A DNA stretch of 64,000 bases from Streptomyces sp. NRRL WC-3742 (GTDB lineage: Bacteria; Actinomycetota; Actinomycetes; Streptomycetales; Streptomycetaceae), in NCBI RefSeq assembly GCF_000720635.1, contig NZ_JOCF01000035.1:1-64000 (forward strand), in the 5' to 3' direction. Positions 43,807 through 52,224 of this stretch are shown here, piece by piece. The position numbers were made by a program, and so were the translations under genes. Positions within the stretch are counted from its first letter, which is position 1. Each line of letters opens with the position of its first letter. The notes under the pieces are model-generated. The model ran no database searches. It worked only from the letters and a program-made list of their open reading frames with translations, and had not been told where the DNA came from.

Positions 43807-44595
43807 CTACGGGGCCGGTGGCAGGTCGTGCAGGTCGCGCAGGGTGCCCGCGCACACCCCCGTCAGCAGCAGCAGGCCCACGCCGATGCCGGCGCCGAGC
43901 AGGTGCAGGCCGTCGCCGGCGAGCGAGACGGCGAGGATGGTTGCGCCGCCGGTGGCGCTGGCGGCGGCGAGGGACCACACGCCGGCCCGGAGGCGGCTGT
44001 TGCCAGGTGGCACGACGGCGTCCGCGCCGACGCCGGTGAAGATGCGGGGGATCTGGATCGCGCCGAGGCCGAGGGCGATCCACCAGGCGGCGAGCACGGC
44101 GGTGCGCAGGGTGGGCGGCGAGGCGTCCGCGTCGACGCCACTGTGCACCAGGACGACCACGGCGGTGCCGAGGAGCGTCGGCAGGGCGAGGCGGCGGACC
44201 GCCCAGCCCGACAGCGTGATCGCGGCGGCCGGCGTGGGCCGGGGCCGGGGTGCGACCAGGGCGATGCCGAGCAGCAGCAGGGTGGTGCAGCCGTGCATGA
44301 CCCCGTTCCGCACGCCGTTCGCGGGCAGGGGGCCGACCTGTTCGGCGGCCAGGTGGCCGAGGAACCAGGCGGCGAGGGCGATCGTGATGCCCATGGTGGC
44401 CACCCGCCGCTGGCCCTGTGCCGGGGAGTCGGCGGGCCAGACGGCCGGGTGCAGCCACATGTCCACGATGCCGACGATCAGGTTGGGCCAGGACTTCCAG
44501 CCCGCGCCCCGGGCCTCGTCCTCCACCATCGAACCCCAGCGCTCGCGGAATGCGTCCGGGTAGAGCCTGACCAGGCTTCGGGTGACGACGCTCAC
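43807..44595 (-). CDS. Membrane protein controlled by a PadR regulator
   Basis: 262 residues. A short cytoplasmic start (MSVVTRSLVRLYPDAFRERW) is followed by about six membrane segments (MGITIALAAWFLGHLAAEQV, CTTLLLLGIALVAPRP and others). The N-terminal RLYPxxFRERWG..M motif is common in membrane proteins that sit next to PadR genes in actinobacteria. Its ATG overlaps the PadR stop by 4 bp, so they are coexpressed. The function is unknown. Confidence 0.85.
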   Translation of the reverse strand: MSVVTRSLVRLYPDAFRERWGSMVEDEARGAGWKSWPNLIVGIVDMWLHPAVWPADSPAQGQRRVATMGITIALAAWFLGHLAAEQVGPLPANGVRNGVMHGCTTLLLLGIALVAPRPRPTPAAAITLSGWAVRRLALPTLLGTAVVVLVHSGVDADASPPTLRTAVLAAWWIALGLGAIQIPRIFTGVGADAVVPPGNSRLRAGVWSLAAASATGGATILAVSLAGDGLHLLGAGIGVGLLLLTGVCAGTLRDLHDLPPAP

Positions 44596-44891
44596 GCCGG
44601 GTTCACCCCCAGGCGCCGCAGGCCCGCGTTCGCGACCCGGGCCATGGCCCGCAGCTCGCGTTCCAGCACCTCGCGGCCGAGGGGCGTCAGCTGCACCGGG
44701 CGCTGGCGGCCCTGCCCGTCGAGCGGCTCGATCAGCCGCTTCGACTCCAGCCTGGCCAGCGCCCCGTACAGGCTGCCGGGCCCCAGCCGCTCCCCGGTCA
44801 GTTCCTCGATCGCCGTGTTGATGGCGTATCCGTGCAGCGGCCCGTCGGCCAGCGCGCAGAGCACCAGGGTCTGGGCATCGTTGGCTTGCAT
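44592..44891 (-). CDS. PadR-family transcriptional regulator
   Basis: 99 residues from ATG 44891 with a perfect GGGAGGAG. The PadR winged helix is evident: LVLCALADGPLHGYAINTAI, GERLGPGSLYGALARLESKR, and the wing VQLTPLGREVLERE. It is the first gene of a two-gene unit with a membrane protein. An inverted repeat in the upstream divergent gap is the probable operator, through which it would also control the divergent membrane protein gene. Confidence 0.92.
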   Translation of the reverse strand: MQANDAQTLVLCALADGPLHGYAINTAIEELTGERLGPGSLYGALARLESKRLIEPLDGQGRQRPVQLTPLGREVLERELRAMARVANAGLRRLGVNPA

Positions 44892-44920
44892 GTTGCTCCT
44901 CCCGATCTGACGGAGCACCA

Positions 44921-44953
44921 TACTACGTGCCACGAACTACGCGCCACGTAGTA
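44921..44953. promoter_or_regulatory. PadR operator-like inverted repeat in a divergent promoter
   Basis: TACTACGTG (44921-44929) and CACGTAGTA (44945-44953) are perfect 9-base arms separated by 15 bases, with another ACTACG half site between them and a TGTACTAT shortly after. The site lies between the PadR start and the divergent gene at 44976. The arm pattern is within what PadR dimers bind. Confidence 0.65.
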
Positions 44954-44975
44954 CGCGATGTGTACTATCGCCGCC

Positions 44976-46025
44976 ATGCGCGAAGACATGACGATCGATC
45001 ACCTGGAAGTCGGGCACCCCGCCCGGCCTGCCGCGGCCGTGGCGCTCTTGACGTCCGCCGCCGGCGCCGCCGCCTTCACCCTGTTCGCCTACCTGACGAC
45101 ACAGGTCCGCGTGGTGCGGGCGGGCAGTCCCTGGCAGGGCGATCCGTACGACGCGGTGGTGACCTTCACCATGTTCTTCGTCCCACTGCTCGGCGCGCTC
45201 GGCGCAGCGAGGGCGCTGCTGTGCCGCCGTGACCGGCCGCTGCCGCGCTACCGGGTCGAGCAACTGCTTCGGACCGCACTGGTCTGCACGCTGCTCGTCG
45301 CCGCCACGCTCGCCACCGACTGGGCGGCGGTGGCCGCGCGGGCGGACCGCGCCTCCTGGGACGGCGGCACCACCTGGCTGATCGCATCCCTGCTGCCGCT
45401 CACGGGGATGACGGCCGAGAGCCTGCTGTTGCACCGCCGGGCGATCCGACGGCTACCGGAACCCGCGCCCGGAGCCGAGGACGTAGGCGGGGACTGGCTG
45501 GACGACCTCGCGCCCCTCGCGAACCTGCTCGCCGGCTCCCGCTCGCGTACGGGGCGCGCACTCGCTGCGCTGATCTGCCGCGGCGGCGTGCTCGACTTCG
45601 TGCGCCTGCGCTTCGCCCTGCTCGCCGCCGCGGCTGCCCTCGCCGCCGGCCTGCTGGTCGCCACGGGACTCGCCTCCGGCGAGGGCTGGCCCGGGGTACT
45701 GCTCTTCGCCGTGGAGGCCGCGGTCTTCGCGGGCGGCACGTTCGCCTTCGTGATGATCTGCAACAGCGCCCTGAGGTTCGCCGTGTCTCCTCCCGTATCG
45801 AGGACGCGGCGGGCCGCCCGGATCGCGACCACCGCAGGCGCGTTGGCGCTCCCGGTCTCGTTGGCGCTGCGGGACACCGTCTGGCAACTGCTCGGATTCG
45901 GCGACCAGGTCGACTCCGTCGGGCCGTGGGCGGCCGTCACGCTCGCCTGTGCGCTCCTGACGGGCGCGCTCACGTTCGGTACGGCGGCGGCGATGCTCGC
46001 CGCCCGACCGGAGACCCGGAAGTGA
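44976..46025 (+). CDS. Multi-pass membrane protein of unknown function
   Basis: 349 residues with about eight membrane helices (AAAVALLTSAAGAAAFTLFA, LLRTALVCTLLVAATLATDW, FALLAAAAALAAGLLVATGL and others) and a long acidic cytoplasmic loop in the middle. It is divergent from the PadR gene with the operator-like repeat in the shared gap, so PadR control is likely. The start is ATG 44976 or ATG 44988. No family is recognised. Confidence 0.8.
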   Translation: MREDMTIDHLEVGHPARPAAAVALLTSAAGAAAFTLFAYLTTQVRVVRAGSPWQGDPYDAVVTFTMFFVPLLGALGAARALLCRRDRPLPRYRVEQLLRTALVCTLLVAATLATDWAAVAARADRASWDGGTTWLIASLLPLTGMTAESLLLHRRAIRRLPEPAPGAEDVGGDWLDDLAPLANLLAGSRSRTGRALAALICRGGVLDFVRLRFALLAAAAALAAGLLVATGLASGEGWPGVLLFAVEAAVFAGGTFAFVMICNSALRFAVSPPVSRTRRAARIATTAGALALPVSLALRDTVWQLLGFGDQVDSVGPWAAVTLACALLTGALTFGTAAAMLAARPETRK

Positions 46026-46071
46026 TCATGCCGGTGGCGGGATGCTCGTCCGCGAGGCGCGGCCGGGGTCG

Positions 46072-47523
46072 TCAGCGCCGAGCCGGTTCGTCGACGGCCG
46101 CTGCGCCCTCGCTGCCGGAAGCGGCGACGGGGGCGGAGGCGGCGCGCTCGGCGGCGGCCCGGCGCGGCAGGAGGAGGCAGAGGGGGAGCGCTGCCGCGGT
46201 GATGGCGGCGGTCCACCAGAAGGCGGTGGCGAAGCCGGTGGCCAGGGCGGCGCGGGTGTGGGTGTCGGCGGTGGTGCGTTGGAGGATGACGACGAGGAGG
46301 GCGGTGCCGAGGGAGCCGCCGATCTGTTGGGTGACGCGGCTGATGCCGGAGGCGGCCGGGATGTCCTCGTGGCGAAGGCCCGCGTAGGCGCCGCCCATCA
46401 GGGCGATCATGGCGGCGCCGAGGCCAAGGCCGCGGGCGAAGAGGGCGGCCATCAGCAGGGCGTTGTCGGTGGTGGCGGTCACGAAGCCGAAGGGGACGGT
46501 CGCCGCGAGGGTGACGGCGAAGGCGGTGACGGCGACCGGGCGGGCGCCGATGCGGTCCATGTACCGGCCGGCGAGGGAGCGGGAGAGCAGGGTGCCGAGC
46601 CCCTGCGGGATGAGCAACAGCGCGGCGCCCAGGGCGGATTCGCCGCGGACCTGCTGCCAGTAGAGCGGCATCAGCAGCATGGCGCCGTACAGGGCGGCTC
46701 CGGCGAGGAGGAGCAGTGCCGTGGAGGAGGCGAGGGCCCGGTGGCGGAGGAGGCGGATGTCGAGCAGGGCGTCGTCTCCGCGGCGCAGGGCCCAGGCGAC
46801 GTACCCGGCGAGCAGGGCCGCGCCCAGGAGGAGGAACGGCCCGCCGAGCTGGGTGAGGCCGTAGACGACGGCGGTGATGCCGGGCAGGAGCAGCAGCATG
46901 CCCACGACGTCCGGGCGGGGTGCGCGGCCGGGGCGCGGGCCGTCGTCGGGGAGGTTGCGGCGGGCCAGGTAGCCGCCGGCGAGGCAGAAGGGGATGTTGA
47001 ACAGGAAGATCCAGCGCCAGTCGCCGAGGTGCAGGATGGCTCCGCCGAGCACCGGGCCGATGACCGGGCCCAGCGCCGTGGGCACGGTGATCAGCGCCAT
47101 GACCCTGCCGGTGTTGCGGCCCTCCGCGGCCTGCATGACCAGCGTGGCCATGAGCACCATCATCACGCCGCCGCCGACGCCCTGGACGACCCGGAAGGCG
47201 ATCAGGCTCGGGGCGTTCCAGGCCGCCGCGCACAGGACGGACCCGGCGAGGAACAGCGCCAGGGCGAGGAGCCAGAGCCGCTTGCCGCCGAGGACGGACT
47301 GGGCCCAGCCGACGGCCGGCATCGTGGCCGAGAGGGCGAGCAGGTAGGCGGTGCTGACCCATTGGACGGTGGCGAGCGGGGTGTGCAGCTGCCCGGCGAG
47401 GTCGTCGATGGCGACGCTCATGATCGTGGTGTCGAAGATGACGGCGAGCGCGCCGACGATCAGCGTGTAGGTCAGCCGCCGTAGGGCCGGGTCGACGGGG
47501 GACCGGGGGTCGCGGGTACTCAT
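46072..47523 (-). CDS. MFS drug exporter of the DHA2 (EmrB/QacA) type
   Basis: About 483 residues from ATG 47523 with AAGGAG upstream. Fourteen membrane segments are predicted. DHA2 signatures are visible: LDTTIMxVA-like FDTTIMSVAIDDLAG, TAYLLALSATMPAVGWAQSV, and motif C in VPTALGPVIGPVLGGAILHL. It pumps out hydrophobic drugs using the proton gradient. The divergent TetR gene and the operator between them complete a standard inducible efflux unit. Confidence 0.92.
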   Translation of the reverse strand: MSTRDPRSPVDPALRRLTYTLIVGALAVIFDTTIMSVAIDDLAGQLHTPLATVQWVSTAYLLALSATMPAVGWAQSVLGGKRLWLLALALFLAGSVLCAAAWNAPSLIAFRVVQGVGGGVMMVLMATLVMQAAEGRNTGRVMALITVPTALGPVIGPVLGGAILHLGDWRWIFLFNIPFCLAGGYLARRNLPDDGPRPGRAPRPDVVGMLLLLPGITAVVYGLTQLGGPFLLLGAALLAGYVAWALRRGDDALLDIRLLRHRALASSTALLLLAGAALYGAMLLMPLYWQQVRGESALGAALLLIPQGLGTLLSRSLAGRYMDRIGARPVAVTAFAVTLAATVPFGFVTATTDNALLMAALFARGLGLGAAMIALMGGAYAGLRHEDIPAASGISRVTQQIGGSLGTALLVVILQRTTADTHTRAALATGFATAFWWTAAITAAALPLCLLLPRRAAAERAASAPVAASGSEGAAAVDEPARR

Positions 47524-47533
47524 GGGCACTCCT

Positions 47534-47555
47534 TAAGATACAGTGTTCTATCTTA
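47534..47555. promoter_or_regulatory. TetR operator-like repeat between efflux pump and regulator
   Basis: TAAGATA (47534-47540) and TATCTTA (47549-47555) are perfect arms around 8 bases. A third copy, TTAAGATAGG, lies at 47580-47589 close to the TetR start. The arrangement would let one regulator repress both divergent genes. Confidence 0.7.
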
Positions 47556-47618
47556 CGAAGGGCAGAGTAGGTCGGCAGGCTTAAGATAGGCAAGTCTTTC
47601 CAACTCGAAGGAGTGGCG

Positions 47619-48188
47619 ATGACCGAACGACGACGCGGCGCAGCCCTGGAGAACGCCCTGCTCGACGCCGCCTGGGAGGAGCTCACCGCCGTCGGCTACG
47701 CCAGGTTCACCGTCGACGGCGTCGTCAAGCGCGCCGCCACCAGCCCCCCGGTGCTCTACCGCCGCTGGCCCGACCGTGAGGCCCTCATCCGGGCGACCCT
47801 CGCCCACGTCGGGCGCCGGAGCATCCTGGCCGTCCCCGACACCGGGAGCCTGCGCGAGGACGTGCTGACCCTCATGCGGGAGATCAATGCCACCCGCGTC
47901 CAGCTCGTCACCGTGATGAGCGTGTACCTGGCCGGGTACCACCAGGAGACCGGCACCAGCCCCCGTGACCTGCTCGACCCCTCCGTCACCGGCCGCAAGC
48001 AGGCCCTCGACGTGGTCTACGAGCGCGCCGCCGCCCGCGGCGAGGTCGAGGCGGAGCGCCTCACCGAGCGCATGAAGACGCTGCCCTTCGACCTGCTGCG
48101 CCACGAGTTCCTGACGACCTTCGCCGCCGTGCCCGACCACGTGCTCGAGGAGATCGTCGACACGCTCTTCCTCCCCCTCCTACGCTGA
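47619..48188 (+). CDS. TetR-family regulator of the efflux pump
   Basis: 189 residues from ATG 47619 (AAGGAG five bases upstream). The N-terminal HTH is ALLDAAWEELTAVGYARFTV to VVKRAATSPPVLYRRWPDRE, with a C-terminal ligand domain of the TetR_C_16 kind (MREINATRVQLVTVMSVYLA). It is divergent from the EmrB-type exporter with operator-like repeats between them, so it most likely represses the pump until a drug binds. Confidence 0.92.
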   Translation: MTERRRGAALENALLDAAWEELTAVGYARFTVDGVVKRAATSPPVLYRRWPDREALIRATLAHVGRRSILAVPDTGSLREDVLTLMREINATRVQLVTVMSVYLAGYHQETGTSPRDLLDPSVTGRKQALDVVYERAAARGEVEAERLTERMKTLPFDLLRHEFLTTFAAVPDHVLEEIVDTLFLPLLR

Positions 48189-48242
48189 AGCCCCGCCGCG
48201 ACCGACCGTGGTCACGACGGGGCTGCGATGAAGCCGGAATCG

Positions 48243-48677
48243 TCACCGCTTCATGTAGACGCTGTCCATGAACTCCATGATCTGCTGGTCCGTGACCCGG
48301 TGGCCGTCGCGGTGGCCCATCGCCAGGTCGGCCTCGCTGATCATGCCGGCCAGACGGTCACCGTCGATCACCGGGATGCGGCGGATCTGGTGCTGCTCCA
48401 TCTTCTTGAGCACGGCGTCCACGGTGTCGTCGACCCGTACGCAGTGCAGGTGACCGGCCAGCTCGATGGCGGTCATGGCGGCGGGATCCTTGCCCTCGGC
48501 GAGACAGCGCACCACGATGTCACGGTCGGTGATGATGCCGTGGAGCTTCTGGTCGTCGCCGCAGATCGGCAGCGCGCCGACGTTCATGTCGCGCATCATC
48601 TTCGCGGCCTCGTCCAGCGTCTGGTGGGCGCCGATGCACTGGGCGCCGGTGTGCATGATGTCTCGGGCAGTGGTCAC
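48243..48677 (-). CDS. Tandem CBS-domain protein
   Basis: 144 residues made of two CBS domains (ARDIMHTGAQCIGAHQTLDE, GIITDRDIVVRCLAEG; then HCVRVDDTVDAVLKKMEQHQ, RIPVIDGDRLAGMISEADLA). It is similar in layout to hypoxic-response protein 1 of mycobacteria. CBS pairs bind adenosine nucleotides and sense energy state. GTG 48677 has AAGGAG before it. It is transcribed alone. Confidence 0.9.
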   Translation of the reverse strand: MTTARDIMHTGAQCIGAHQTLDEAAKMMRDMNVGALPICGDDQKLHGIITDRDIVVRCLAEGKDPAAMTAIELAGHLHCVRVDDTVDAVLKKMEQHQIRRIPVIDGDRLAGMISEADLAMGHRDGHRVTDQQIMEFMDSVYMKR

Positions 48678-48837
48678 GGGGACTCCTTCGTCGGTGTTAC
48701 CCCCCGGTTACCCCCCGACGGTCCTTCCCTCGGCGGCCCACAGCGCCGCACCCGAGGTGACCGTGCCCTCACCGTAGGCGACGCCGCCGCATCCTGCCAC
48801 GCGTCGCGGGTCCGGACCCGGGCCCGGGACCGGTCGC

Positions 48838-48893
48838 GGAATCGGCCCCGGGATTGGCCGTGGGATTGGCCGTGGGATCGGCCGCGCCCGTTC
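48838..48893. repeat. 12-bp imperfect tandem repeat upstream of the hydrolase gene
   Basis: Units of GGGATTGGCCGT recur about four times with small changes (GGAATCGGCCCC, GGGATTGGCCGT twice, GGGATCGGCCGC). It lies in the 270-bp gap between the CBS and hydrolase starts, which otherwise holds only promoter-type sequence. Confidence 0.6.
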
Positions 48894-48947
48894 CGTCGGT
48901 CACAATGGCCGCCGTTGCAAGGTGGCCGGGGTACGGGAGGGGAAGCG

Positions 48948-50081
48948 ATGGACATCGTCAGGGATCTGGGGGCGGCCCTCGGCTGCGGCGACGCGTCACC
49001 CACGTACGTCGGCCCGGACCACCACCGGCTGGCCGCCCCGGTGTTCAGCGTCGACGTCCTCGGCGACGCCCGTACCGCCCACCGGGTGATCCACCTCCTG
49101 CCCGGCGGAGGGCTCATCGTCGCCGCCAACTACTGCACGGCGCAGGGCCGCAGCCTCGCCCGCTTCCTCGCCGACCACGGCTACCTGGTCATCGGCACCA
49201 CGCCGCGCGAGGACACCCTGACGCCCGACCTCCTCGGACCGCACTGCGCCGACTGGGGCCTGGACGGCCACCGCGCGGACCTCGAGCGCGTCCTCGAAGC
49301 CGCCACCGCCGTCACGGGCCTGCCGTACGAGCTGCTCGGCCACTCGGCCGGGGCCGCCCTCGCCCTGGCCACGGCCGCCGCCCGCCGCGAGGACGCGGGC
49401 CTGCGACGTGTCCTCGTCCTCGACACTACCGGCCCGTACGACCCGCGGGCCCACCCCGAACTCGCGGCGAGGGCCGACGCCCTGACCGATCACTTCCGCC
49501 ACCAACTCGCCTCCGGCGTACGGACGGTGGACCCCGGCCTGAAGGCCCTGTTCGCCCGCGCCGCCACCGCCCCGGACGCACCCAGCGGCCTCCCCCGACC
49601 GGCCGGTCGCGCAGGCCGGTTCACCAACCTGGCCCTCCTCCACTACGCCCTGACCCACACCCGCGACCTCCCCGGCCCCGTGAACTGGATCTACCACCGC
49701 GCCCAGAGCAGCGGCACCCACACCTTCGGCCCCACCCCCGCCGAGGACCGCTTCACCCTCGACCACACCCCCCTCCCCGTCTGGCAACAGGCCGTCGCCC
49801 GCCTCGGCAGCGGCCTCCAACCCACCGCCCTGCTCCGCGACTTGGCGGCGATCTGGGCCGACCGCACCGACGTCCACCGGATCGACTGGCCGGCCGTGCG
49901 CGCCGAGGTCGTCTGGCTGAACGCCGAACTCGGCCGCGGCGACCACGACCTCGGCGCCCGCCTCATCCGCCACGGCGGCGCGAGCGTCGACTACCGCGTC
50001 GTCCAGGGCTACGGCCACGGCGACGTCGTCTGGTCGGCCACGGCCGAGCGCGACGTGTGGCGGTACCTGCTCCCCCGCTAG
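48948..50081 (+). CDS. Alpha/beta hydrolase-like protein
   Basis: 377 residues from ATG 48948 with GGAGGGGAAG upstream. The fold is shown by HLLPGGGLIVAANYC, the nucleophile elbow LLGHSAGAALALATA, RRVLVLDTTGPYD and a C-terminal VVQGYGHGDVVWS with the probable catalytic His. It may act on a polyketide or lipid ester; the family is too broad for a substrate. A strong hairpin follows at 50210. Confidence 0.8.
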   Translation: MDIVRDLGAALGCGDASPTYVGPDHHRLAAPVFSVDVLGDARTAHRVIHLLPGGGLIVAANYCTAQGRSLARFLADHGYLVIGTTPREDTLTPDLLGPHCADWGLDGHRADLERVLEAATAVTGLPYELLGHSAGAALALATAAARREDAGLRRVLVLDTTGPYDPRAHPELAARADALTDHFRHQLASGVRTVDPGLKALFARAATAPDAPSGLPRPAGRAGRFTNLALLHYALTHTRDLPGPVNWIYHRAQSSGTHTFGPTPAEDRFTLDHTPLPVWQQAVARLGSGLQPTALLRDLAAIWADRTDVHRIDWPAVRAEVVWLNAELGRGDHDLGARLIRHGGASVDYRVVQGYGHGDVVWSATAERDVWRYLLPR

Positions 50082-50088
50082 CTAGCGA

Positions 50089-50179
50089 CTTGTCGGGGAG
50101 TTCTCGGCCGAAATGGGTGGCCGCGCCGATCCCGGAGAGTCCCGCTCCGATGATCGCCACGTCGAACTTCTCGACGGCG
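50089..50179 (-). pseudogene. N-terminal remnant of a flavin monooxygenase
   Basis: The minus strand reads VEKFDVAIIGAGLSGIGAAT then HFGRELPDKSLA, the FAD-binding start of Baeyer-Villiger type monooxygenases. A TGA stands just upstream in frame and homology ends within 30 codons, so only a fragment is left. Confidence 0.75.
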
Positions 50180-50209
50180 TCTCACACCGCAGCCGTGATG
50201 GCGTTTCCT

Positions 50210-50263
50210 CGCTGCCCGAGTGGGGCGCGACCTCGGTCGAGGCCGCGCCCCACTCGGGCAGCG
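50210..50263. repeat. 54-bp near-perfect inverted repeat
   Basis: A 20-bp arm starting CGCTGCCCGAGTGGGGCGCG pairs exactly with its mate, and an inner CCTC-GGTC-GAGG extends the stem with one A/C mismatch. It lies 130 bp past the hydrolase stop among gene fragments. It could be a terminator or the remains of a small mobile hairpin element. Confidence 0.7.
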
Positions 50264-50451
50264 CATGAGCGCACGGACAAGGCCGGCCTGTGCACCGTGC
50301 ACCGTCCTCAGGGGAAGCAGGTGCTCAGTGTCGTTCTCGCCGCGGCCGTGGCTTGCGACAGTGGCGTACGAGATGACCGCCGCAGGCAAAGTTTGGTTTC
50401 GCTACGCACTGTGTCGTGGACCTGCCGACCGGGACACCCAGGGGACTGATG

Positions 50452-50690
50452 TTGAGTAATCACACTGTCATGGTGGGTCTCGGTGCCACTGGCCGGGCCA
50501 TCGCTTCTTCCTTGCTGCAACGCGCGGACTGCGAAGAGCTCGCCCATCCATGGCAGAGCCACCCCGATCTGAGAGGAGTTCGAGAAGGCTCGCTGCCGGG
50601 GCGAAGTCGTCGGCCACTACGGCTTCGAGCAGGCCATCGGACAGGTCTTGACGCGAAGCAGGACGTAGGACGAACACCCCACCTCAACGA
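50452..50690 (+). pseudogene. Fragment resembling a TrkA-N (RCK) domain
   Basis: From ATG 50452 the codons read MLSNHTVMVGLGATGRAIAS then SLLQ, matching the first beta-alpha unit of TrkA-N NAD-binding domains (NHTVVVGxGxxGR). Similarity stops after about 25 codons. Further on, another frame reads GEVVGHYGFEQAIGQVLT, of unknown origin. It is a composite of fragments, not a working gene. Confidence 0.45.
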
Positions 50691-50702
50691 GATCAGGACG
50701 GC

Positions 50703-52067
50703 ATGAGGACCGACGACACGAAGTACAGCAACTTCACCGGCTGGATCGACCCGCCGGACGACGTGCAGCCCGCGCTGGACGGCGACCTGACCTGTGGCGT
50801 CGCCGTCATCGGCGGAGGCATGGGTGGCATGGCGGCTGCGCTGCGCCTCGCGGAGCGCGGCCAGGACGTGGTCCTGCTGGAGGCCGAGTTCTGCGGCTAC
50901 GGCTCGGCCTCGCGCAACGGCGGTCAGATCGCCGGGGCGCCGGGTGGCGACCTGCGGATGCTCAGCCTCCAGTCCCCGAAGAAGATGCCGGTCATGGTCA
51001 AACTGGCGGAGCACGCGGGCCGCTACGTGGAAGACCTCATCAAGACGCACGACATCGACTGCGACTACGTGGCGAACGGCCTGGTGTGGGGTGCGGTCTC
51101 ACCCCTCATGATGCTCAGGGTGCGCACTCAGGCGGCGGTTCTGCGCGCCTTCGGTGGGCAAGGGACCGTCGGCAGCAGAGAGGAACTCGGCCTCCCTGCA
51201 GGCTTCGTGGGCGGGATGCGGGAGTCCATCGGCGGGATGCTGAACCCGGGCAAGCTCGCTCGTGGTGTGCGTCGCGCGCTGCTCGCCTCCTCGTCCAAGG
51301 TCTTCGAGCGGACGCGGGTGAGCGATGTCCGGCGCACCGGCAGCACCGTCGAGATCACGACACCGCACGGCACCGTGCGGGCCGACAAGGTGGTGCTCGC
51401 AACCAGCGTCTACGGCGGCGAGTGGGACATCACGCCCAGGAACCTCGCGACGCCGCTGTACGTCATCGAGATCGAGTCGGAACCCGTCGCGCCGGAGCGG
51501 CTTGCCGCGCTGGACTGGACCAGTCGGTCCGGCATCATCACCCAGCACCAGGTGATGACCCACTACCGGCTCACCGAGCGCAACACCATCGTCTGCGGGG
51601 TCCGCCAAGCGCAGCGAGGCCAGACCTACCCGCTCCCGGACCGTGTCCCGGACCCCCGTGTCGTGCGGGACATGGGGAAGGATCTGGCCAACCGGTTCCC
51701 GTCGCTGTCCGACGTGGCCGTCGAGCGGGCCTGGGGCGGTTGGATCGGCGTCAGCCCGGACTGGCTGGCGGTCGCCGGGCAGGTGGGCGACAACGTCTTC
51801 TACGCGATGGCCTGCAACGGCCACGGCCTCTGTCAGGTGCCGTACGTGGCCCACCAGCTCGCCGACTACATCGTCGACGGTGAGATGTCGGACGACCTCG
51901 CCGGCATCTGGTCGGACGCCTCGAAGTACCCGCGGTCGATGTCGCTGCTGATGCAGCCGTTCGTCCTCCGAGCCATCTGGGGGCTGGACCGGTTCAACGA
52001 CTTCTTCAACGGCAGCAGGACACTGGCCCGGCGGGCGCTCCGTCGTGGCAGGCGTGGGAACTCCTGA
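50703..52067 (+). CDS. FAD-dependent amine/amino-acid oxidase (DAO family)
   Basis: 454 residues. The FAD motif is VAVIGGGMGGMAAALRLAER with the acidic end of the second strand at VVLLEAEFC. GSASRNGGQIAGAPGGDL is typical of the DAO/PuuB group, where the RNGG loop binds flavin. The substrate-side tract TSRSGIITQHQVMTHYRLTE and the closing GGWIGVSPDWLAVAGQ and ACNGHGLCQVPY agree. It resembles gamma-glutamylputrescine oxidases, which oxidise an amine to an aldehyde with release of ammonia. No putrescine genes are adjacent. Confidence 0.88.
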   Translation: MRTDDTKYSNFTGWIDPPDDVQPALDGDLTCGVAVIGGGMGGMAAALRLAERGQDVVLLEAEFCGYGSASRNGGQIAGAPGGDLRMLSLQSPKKMPVMVKLAEHAGRYVEDLIKTHDIDCDYVANGLVWGAVSPLMMLRVRTQAAVLRAFGGQGTVGSREELGLPAGFVGGMRESIGGMLNPGKLARGVRRALLASSSKVFERTRVSDVRRTGSTVEITTPHGTVRADKVVLATSVYGGEWDITPRNLATPLYVIEIESEPVAPERLAALDWTSRSGIITQHQVMTHYRLTERNTIVCGVRQAQRGQTYPLPDRVPDPRVVRDMGKDLANRFPSLSDVAVERAWGGWIGVSPDWLAVAGQVGDNVFYAMACNGHGLCQVPYVAHQLADYIVDGEMSDDLAGIWSDASKYPRSMSLLMQPFVLRAIWGLDRFNDFFNGSRTLARRALRRGRRGNS

Positions 52068-52082
52068 AGGTTTGGGTAGCAC

Positions 52083-52211
52083 CTGATCCGCGGCGGCGTG
52101 GCGTGGTTCCAGGTCGCCACCCGCGACGACAGGACCCCCGAGCTTTGCGAAGCAGCCGTCGCCCTCACATCCCTCCTGGTGTTGGGCCTGACATTTGACG
52201 ACAGAACCTAG
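52083..52211 (+). other. Possible coding remnant after the oxidase gene
   Basis: A 42-codon stretch without a start reads LIRGGVAWFQVATRDDRTPE then LCEAAVALTSLLVLGL and ends in TAG. An in-frame TAG lies six bases upstream. Its composition suggests a former gene end; I do not recognise the family. Confidence 0.35.
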
Positions 52212-52224
52212 CTGGAACAGGGGT

